Shown piece by piece: positions 57,948 through 64,000 of a stretch of DNA of 64,000 nt. The position numbers were made by a program, and so were the translations under genes. This DNA comes from Ophioceras dolichostomum (Eukaryota; Ascomycota; Sordariomycetes; Magnaporthales; Ophioceraceae): assembly GCA_003049485.1 (NCBI GenBank), contig PYST01000066.1:1-64000 (forward strand), read 5' to 3'. The notes below the pieces were generated by a model. That model saw nothing but the letters and a program-made list of their open reading frames with translations, was not told the DNA's origin and searched no databases. Position 1 is the stretch's first letter. Each line of letters opens with the position of its first letter.

Positions 57948-59444
57948 ATGTCGAGCCCACCGCCTGACACCCAGCTTGACTTGAGTTCTCTTGGAGACCT
58001 CGCCCCCGACCTGGACCCGGCGCTTCTAGAGCATATAGTGAACTACTTCAGGCGACGAGCAGCCGCCCGTCTTAACCAGAATCTTCATCAGCAGGGTGCC
58101 ACCGCTTCAGGTGGTCCCGAAGCTGACCGAGCTGCTAAAATGGTATGCTAATCTAGGACCCCTCCACTGCCTCCCTCTCTCCTTTGTTTACTTGGATGAA
58201 GTACGAAACTAACCTAACACTGGGTATTTTCCCCTCGGCTTATAGGCTTCAACTACCTCAACGACTACGCCTGTTAAGCACTCTTTCGGTACTCGAGTGA
58301 GCGCGATGAAGTCACCAAAAAGGTGTGTGGACTCAAGTCTTCACTTACTGCCCCTTTGGCGCCTGAACCTCCGCGCACCACGAGACATATCATGATGATC
58401 AATATAAATGGGAATCTCTCCGAGAACATAATGCGGATTGACACTCAGTGTCCAAGCGTTCTGAACTGTTGTCTCTTAATCTCCTTCCTCACTTGCGAGG
58501 TACCTGCTGCACGCGGATCTATGTCGAGAGCCTGTCTACTGACATACGCCAACAGCGACATTAATGCCGTGATTCTGGACTACCTGACGATGGAAGGGTA
58601 CCCAAAGGCGGCGGCGAACTTCGCTAAGGAGGCCAACATTCCCATCCAGCAGAATGATTGCTCCATCATTGCGCGGCAGGAAATCCAGAACTACATCCAC
58701 AAGGGTGACCTGAAAGCCGCTATCGAGGGGCTCAATGAGCTAGACCCAGAGGTATGCGTCAATCCCAGATGAACCGGCTTCGCCTCGGTTCCGAGCTTCA
58801 TTCCCTTCTTGCGATGATTAAAACTTCTTATCATGCACCACGCATATGGCCTACGCGCCCTTGATGAATAACACCACACTGAAAATCATGAGCACAAACC
58901 AAACACCACCTTACTTGTTGACAGCACATAATCTTGGTTTCTCATGGACTCTGCTGACACAGGCGCCCAACAAAAGATATTGGGGAAGGACCCTCCCTTG
59001 CACTTTGCCCTCCTCCGCCTACAGTTGATCGAGCTCATCCGCAGATCCAATGGCAACGACATTGCCGAGGCCATCACGTTTGCACAGGAGCAGCTGGGAC
59101 CTCGGGCGCCGACCAGCAAGGAGTTCGTTGAGGATCTTGAACTGACCATGTCACTGCTGTTTTTCTCGGACGGCAACATTCCGCCCCAAGTCCAGCGCCT
59201 CCTCCATCCGGATCTCCGGAGGGAGGTTGCGGACAAGGTCAACAAGGCGATCCTAGGACACCAGAGCCTTCGCAGGGAGGTCGCCATCCGTAACATTGTG
59301 AGGATGCGTGCATGGGCAGAGACTACTGCTAGGTCCCGTAAAGTCGAGCTGCCTTCTAGGATCCAGCTTGGGTTTAATGGGGAAGAGATGGATGAAGATG
59401 ATCCTCTCGCCGAGAACGGGCACGAGGCTATGGTGACCACCTGA
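57948..59444 (+). CDS. GID8: GID/CTLH ubiquitin ligase subunit Gid8
   Basis: Scaffold subunit of the GID (CTLH) E3 ligase, which degrades gluconeogenic enzymes when glucose returns. Exons 57948-58142, 58246-58322, 58556-58751 and 58977-59444 give 311 aa. LisH and CTLH motifs run from SDINAVILDYLTMEGYPKAA through ANIPIQQNDCSIIARQEIQN and KGDLKAAIEGLNELDPE. The last junction must use the AAAAG acceptor at 58976 rather than the earlier CAG, because only that gives DPE-ILGKDPPLHFALLRLQL. The CRA region follows (IAEAITFAQEQLGP). Exon 1 adds 64 residues before an ATG that is its very last codon. Translation could instead start there, giving MASTTSTTTPVKHSF, close to shorter homologues. Confidence 0.88.
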
Positions 59445-60359
59445 AAGCTAACCGCTGACCCTCTCATTAAGTGGGCGCACGTACACGCACTCATACCTAT
59501 TCTTCATACTCTTGTCTTAGTACTTTCTCTCTATTCCTTCATGATTTGGCGCCGGGATTGGAGACATGCTACTGGGTGTGTATGGACGATGATCGTCGTC
59601 ATTGGCCATTGGAGCTGGATGTCGGAGAAGGCGTTTTTGGTTCGACGACACTTTCTATGCTTTGGCAGCCGAACGACTCACCTAGTCGTTTTTGTTATTT
59701 CGTTCATGCTTTTTGGAGTTTGATGGCGTATGGATACCTAGCAAGGGCAGGACATTGGGCACTGAAAGGATGATGACGGATGGGAATTACGGACATGGAC
59801 GAACAGCATTATAACTACGCCTTTTTGATGACTAGTCGGTTTGGAACTGGCATAGTTTCAAGAGTTTACTTAAGAACAGAACACAACAGGACACCGCACT
59901 GCCGACAATGCTCCGTGTGTGATGGCTTGAATACCCTGACTGCATATACTCTATCCGACTTATCTTTCCAGTTGATCCTCGACATGTGATGACAATATTA
60001 ACAAGGATGTCGAGCCAATTTTCCAGCTACCTATACCATCACACCGATTCCGTGTCGGTCCAAGACAAGGATATCGGGAGAGTAAGCCAAACACCATAGG
60101 CCGAGTTAGTACAACTGAGCATCGGCCGGGACCAGGCGGTCAACTGTGGCCCGCATTCCTGTGCCTACCTGGCACTCCTGACACCCCTACCGAGCATTGG
60201 CAAGACATACGAACGGACAGCACAGTACGGAAATGCATCGGTGGCACTAATTGCTGCGCAAAATGATCTCCATATATACAACGCATCTTTGCGTCAATGG
60301 CACATGATAAAAAACTTCGAGACCAGACCTCCGCACCATCTGTTTCCCCCGAGAGTCTT
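59445..60359. other. intergenic region between convergent genes
   Basis: About 0.9 kb of 3' flank of GID8 and NDUFS4. No coding sequence could be supported. Confidence 0.5.
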
Positions 60360-61168
60360 CTATTTGGTCCGGATGTGCTTCAGCTTCTTAGCCGAATACA
60401 TGAAGTTGTTGGCATACGCCTTTGGAGCGAATTTGCGCGTGTTGGGCTCCTGGACGAAGTACTCGTAGCCCTGCTTCTCGGCGAAGGCGATGGCGTCCTC
60501 CTTGGACTTGAAGTTGATGTGCGTGCCTTGCATGAAGTCGGCGGACGATTGCCACCCCATCAGCGGGTTCTCCCATCGGTGGCCCTTGGGCAGGATGTCC
60601 CAGTCCATGCGCCATCGGCTTCCTGCCCAAGTTCCGGACTGCGTCGCGGGTTTGGAGGGCTTGAAGATGCTGTTTGTTGGTTTGGGGAGTTGGGTTGTTT
60701 CCCCCTCCCCTTCGTTGTTAGATCAGAATATCCGGCTGCTTGGAGAGAAGGCCTGGGGACTGGGGTGGCCCAGCAGCAGCATACCGGACTGTTCTCCCCT
60801 GCAGCTCCATCGGGGCACCAGAGAGGACTGCAGCAGGCAGCGATCCCTCTGGCTCGCTGCCGTCGAGGACTCGCTTCGGAACGGGGGTGAAGGTGCTGTT
60901 GTGTGTGGCGAGGAGTTAGTCTCCGCAGGCATGGATTCGCGGCGGCGGTGCACAATGCTCACGAGGTCGCCCTGTCGATTTGGGCGTTCCAATCTGGCTT
61001 GTTCTGTTCCCGCGTCTGGATAACGGCGGGGGTCGTTGTCTGGGCGGTGGTCAGGGAGCTCTCGAGTCGTCGGGTGGTCGTTGGCAGGATTGGCCGACTC
61101 TGCTGCGATGCGCTCCTGAGCAGCTGACGCGCTGTCGAAGCCGCCGGCCCGGATCTGATTATACCCAT
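60360..61168 (-). CDS. Complex I subunit NDUFS4 (21/18-kDa, AQDQ-type)
   Basis: Accessory subunit of mitochondrial NADH:ubiquinone oxidoreductase on the matrix arm, needed for stable assembly of the N-module. Exons 61168-60963, 60895-60785 and 60669-60360 give 208 aa. The N-terminus is an Arg/Ser/Thr-rich mitochondrial presequence (MGIIRSGPAASTARQLLRSA). The conserved part reads IQTREQNKPDWNAQIDRATS, then GRTVRIFKPSKPATQSGTW and GSRWRMDWDILPKGHRWENP. The end is the family hallmark: FKSKEDAIAFAEKQGYEYFV, PNTRKFAPKAYANNF. Both junctions fall inside conserved motifs, which fixes the splice sites. It is divergent to ATP synthase subunit f. Confidence 0.94.
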
Positions 61169-61338
61169 CGTCGTCGATATGAAGTCTCCTTCCCCGCGGC
61201 GGAATTGGAAATGTTGGCTCTTTTTGCCGATTGTGAGACGCAGGTGTGATAAGTAGAATGATGCATGCAGTTCGATGGGTGCTGGTGAGGTTCCTGTCTC
61301 CACTTGTCGGCCTCGCTTGTTCTGCGGCACGCAATGCC

Positions 61339-61343
61339 ATTGG
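61339..61343 (-). promoter_or_regulatory. CCAAT box (reverse)
   Basis: ATTGG on the given strand within CCATTGGCTAG, about 170 bp upstream of the NDUFS4 start and 210 bp upstream of subunit f. Confidence 0.5.
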
Positions 61344-61475
61344 CTAGTCGGCGGGAAGAACCGCAACAACCTCTGCCGAGAGCTCCTCACTTCCAGTCCG
61401 GGCTTCCATTCAACCTCAAAAACTCTCACCTCCGTCATCGCAGAACAGCTTGATTGTGTCGACCGCGCCACACGG

Positions 61476-61480
61476 CCAAT
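61476..61480 (+). promoter_or_regulatory. CCAAT box (forward)
   Basis: CCAAT within ACGGCCAATTGAG, about 75 bp before the start codon of ATP synthase subunit f. Confidence 0.5.
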
Positions 61481-61553
61481 TGAGTTCCTGTGATTATTTC
61501 TCGCCTTTTCTTTCTTTCTTTCTTCTCCGTGCATCGACAGATACCCAGCCAAA

Positions 61554-62358
61554 ATGAGCTTCGTACCTCGCCGAGCGCTTTCGACGCTCATCCCGCCGAA
61601 GGCAAGAAATTCCATTTCCCCGGAGCAACCTGGATCCCCAATTGCTAACCTCCCACTTCATCGTGCTCTTTCAGGTCGCGTCTCCGAGTGTACGTGTCAA
61701 CGAACCACTTCCCCCCGCCGGTTTCGAACTTATGAGGGGCGGATTGCTGCAGTTTCGGAGGACGGCCTCTGCGGGAGGAGAGGGATGAGAGAGGATTACC
61801 GAAGGACTAGCACGAGCAGTTGGGCTCGGAGGGATTATCGCGAAATATCGCAACGGCTCGCCGACATATACGACTTAAGGAACGGCATGCTAACTCGATA
61901 CCCATGGTGAATAGGCCATCGGTGCTGCCCCGGACGCTGTCCGCATGCAGCGCGTGGTTAACTTCTACGAGAATCTTCCCAGGGGTGCCGCGCCCGAGGT
62001 CAAGGCGACGGGCATCCTCGGTCGGTACATGGCTAAGCACTTTGGCAAGAACGCGACCAGCAAGCGTATGCTCTCCCTCCCTCCCTCCTCTCTCTGGCAC
62101 TCTCTGCTGAGATCTGATCACGTATGGTGACATTTTCAAATAGCTATCATTCACGTTATCGTCGGGTTGGTTGCGCTCGGCTATGCCCAGGCCTACTACT
62201 TCCATCTCCGTAAGTGCTAACCGCAGATATTGCTGTTCATATAAACCTAGCTGTTGCTCTGGGCTGCTCTGGATTGTGGCTATGATATTCACCGCGCAGG
62301 TGTGCCGAAATGCTAACCCAATCCATTTGCAGGGCACCACAAGAACAACGCTCACTAG
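61554..62358 (+). CDS. ATP17: Mitochondrial F1Fo ATP synthase subunit f
   Basis: Small membrane subunit of the Fo sector. Five exons (61554-61601, 61675-61689, 61915-62065, 62144-62209, 62333-62358) add up to 101 aa, the family length. The product begins MSFVPRRALSTLIPPK, continues VASPS-AIGAAPDAVRMQRVV, NFYENLPRGAAPEVKATG, then a membrane segment (IIHVIVGLVALGYAQAYYFH) and ends LRHHKNNAH. Intron 1 has a GC donor (AAG|GCAAGA). Exon 2 is a 15-nt microexon coding only VASPS, required to join PPK to AIGAAP as in homologues. Every junction keeps phase. The gene would be easily missed or truncated by automated prediction. Confidence 0.92.
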
Positions 62359-63370
62359 ATCAGGTTTGACTTCGGGCGAGGTTTGGTAGAGGGATCGGTC
62401 TTGTACATACCATGCATAGAGCAATGTGAGAACAATTAAGGACTCGACAACGAGATTTCATTTGTTTCCCTCATTGGGACCGAAACATGGGCCTGTTGGT
62501 GTCACCTAAATCCCAGCTTTCAGTTTTCCTCGTGCGACGACTTGGGAGGGAGTCGGCGAACCGTGCATTTCAATTACCAAACCAGGCCAAGGGGCTGGGT
62601 TTTAGCCTCTGACCCGTACATATACATTTGCTGTAATTCGCAGATGTACGTTAGTGGTTTTTGCAGGATAATCGACGAAATGAAGTCATAGTGGCCAACG
62701 GCGTGTATATTACATAAGTGTCCCTACCCATGTAGAGAGACTATATAATTTACAGAGCGACAAGACGTGTGTTACATGTAAAATACCCGCGTATGATATT
62801 GTGAATTTGTGGTGTATGGGACCTGGTGATCCCATCTCGTGAGATCCGGCGCCAATCTCAGTTTGTTGGTGGATTTTGGCCGACGAGGCACGAGTGAAGT
62901 TGGCCAAAAAGCGCGCTAAGCCCAAAATGGGTGGGGCTGGTGCGGACTGGAGTTGCCAGCAACCGCCTGAGCCAGCCTCAATTCAACCTCGCTTGGCCAT
63001 CAGTCACAACCGAGTCCTCTCGCCAGACGATCTATTTCTGCCGCCCCCATTACCTTCCTCACTTCCCGTCTGGCATCCGAGCCTGGGAATCCCAAGAATC
63101 GCATAGCGATCCGAGAGAGAAAGAGCGACCTCCGAAGGCTCACGCCGCCTCTCCAACCCAGCTTTTCCGCAGCTTCCCCATCCGCGACAGCGTCCCGTGC
63201 CCGACCCCGTTTTGCAGCACCCCGGTCAGGTATCGCAAAATTTCGAGGCCACGATACACGCACGCACGCACGCACGAACGCAATCAGCAGCAGCATCTCT
63301 ACGCCCGGGTGACTTGAGCATCTTCGTGTGCAAAAGTCATCATTCCATCCGGCCTTAGTATTGATAACGG
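62359..63370. other. intergenic region, no gene seen
   Basis: About 1 kb. A short ACGC run lies near 63257-63275, in the likely leader of the next gene. Confidence 0.5.
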
Positions 63371-64000
63371 ATGATGGCTACTGAAGCCAATCAGTCGAAG
63401 TCCGTTGATGCTGCCATAACTTCTTCCGAGCCCGTATGTCATCGCGCCACCTGGTCTTCTCCCCCCGCTCGCATGACCTCCTCCCATACCGCCCGCCCAC
63501 TCTGGCCCGTTTTGTCCGTAGGACCGGATGTCTCTGTTGCGCCGCGGCCGGACGGGATCGCATCGCGAGGAACCCGCGCCTCAGCAATACTAACTAACCA
63601 TTACGGCGCGCAGACCATCACGATCAACGCCGACGACTCCCAGAATGTCGACTCCAAGCCTCCGCTCGTAAACGGCGCCTCCGCGTCTTCGGATGATATT
63701 GAGAACAAACAGCTTTCTGACATCGTTGATGACCTGGTGAACTCGGCGGAGGTGAGCATCAGTGGGGGATCCGATACTGAGGCTTCCAAGAACGACGGCA
63801 CCACATCCAAGAATGGAGACAAGGGACACGCCAGGACCTCCTCGGCAGTCAAGAAGCCGGCAACATTCAAGTCGGTATCGGTCAACAAAACATTCTTGGG
63901 AAGCAAGGCCTCCATCCCCGGCGCCCCAACGAAGCCTGGCGACAAAACTGGCGCGGCCTCACCTCTATCCGCCGGTCAATCCTCCAGCTCCACCTCCTCG
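63371..64000 (+). CDS. Uncharacterised protein, N-terminal part (cut by window end)
   Basis: Exon 1 63371-63433 (MMATEANQSKSVDAAITSSE plus P) ends at a GTATGT donor. Exon 2 starts at 63614 after a GCGCAG acceptor and stays open to the window edge in the same phase, so 150 residues are visible. They are Ser/Thr/Asp/Lys-rich and look disordered, with one more conserved-looking stretch, KKPATFKSVSVNKTFLGSKA. I recall similar segments in uncharacterised filamentous-fungal proteins but cannot name the family. Any folded domain lies beyond the window. Confidence 0.6.
   Translation, partial: MMATEANQSKSVDAAITSSEPVCHRATWSSPPARMTSSHTARPLWPVLSVGPDVSVAPRPDGIASRGTRASAILTNHYGAQTITINADDSQNVDSKPPLVNGASASSDDIENKQLSDIVDDLVNSAEVSISGGSDTEASKNDGTTSKNGDKGHARTSSAVKKPATFKSVSVNKTFLGSKASIPGAPTKPGDKTGAASPLSAGQSSSSTSS

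Larger units (their letters stand above)
61169..61553. promoter_or_regulatory. bidirectional promoter of two OXPHOS genes
   Basis: 385 bp between the ATG of NDUFS4 and the ATG of ATP synthase subunit f. It contains two CCAAT boxes in opposite orientation, listed separately. Such boxes are the binding site of the HAP (CBC) complex, which controls respiratory genes in fungi; the link here is inference. Confidence 0.55.

Overview
The window looks like nuclear DNA of a filamentous ascomycete, most likely a Sordariomycete. Genes are separated by 0.3-3 kb, introns are short (about 50-570 bp, mostly GT-AG with two GC-AG), codon third positions are GC-rich, and the gene content is fungal: a class I-type chitin synthase, a Zn2Cys6 regulator, an external NAD(P)H dehydrogenase with an EF-hand, a Ser/Thr-rich GPI-type protein and a DHA1 drug transporter. 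Gene models below were built by reading splice junctions and joining frames that restore a recognisable protein; all multi-exon models keep phase from start to stop.

Layout, left to right: cytosolic aspartate aminotransferase (-), syntaxin-18/Ufe1 SNARE (-), a decayed conserved fungal gene (-, 5.2-7.05 kb), an MFS transporter (+), an F-box protein (+), a small NIF3/PII-like protein (+), EMC4 (-), AP-1 beta adaptin (+), a GPI-type cell-surface protein (-), a 3.2-kb stretch without a convincing gene, a UBL3-like prenylated ubiquitin-fold protein (+), an 826-bp AC microsatellite, the proteasome chaperone UMP1 (-), a double-ATPase ABC protein (+), chitin synthase (+), a second decayed gene (-, 35.8-36.6 kb), sulfite reductase beta subunit (-), ribose-5-phosphate isomerase (+), Rab6/Ypt6 (-), NOP53 (+), a Zn2Cys6 transcription factor (-) with an assembly gap in an intron, external NADH dehydrogenase (+), uridine kinase Urk1 (-), GID8 (+), complex I NDUFS4 (-), ATP synthase subunit f (+), and a gene cut off by the right edge (+).

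Most genes are housekeeping and not functionally clustered. Membrane traffic recurs (syntaxin-18, AP-1 beta, Ypt6, EMC4), as do proteostasis (UMP1, GID8, UBL3) and mitochondrial energy metabolism (NDE, NDUFS4, subunit f). The NDUFS4/subunit f pair is divergent over a 385-bp promoter holding two CCAAT boxes. I see no biosynthetic gene cluster, transposon, CRISPR array or tRNA. The unusual points are two genes with several independent lesions each beside intact neighbours, the very long AC tract, a one-codon first exon (UMP1), microexons (15 nt in subunit f, 26 nt in Ypt6) and two GC-AG introns sharing the same donor.
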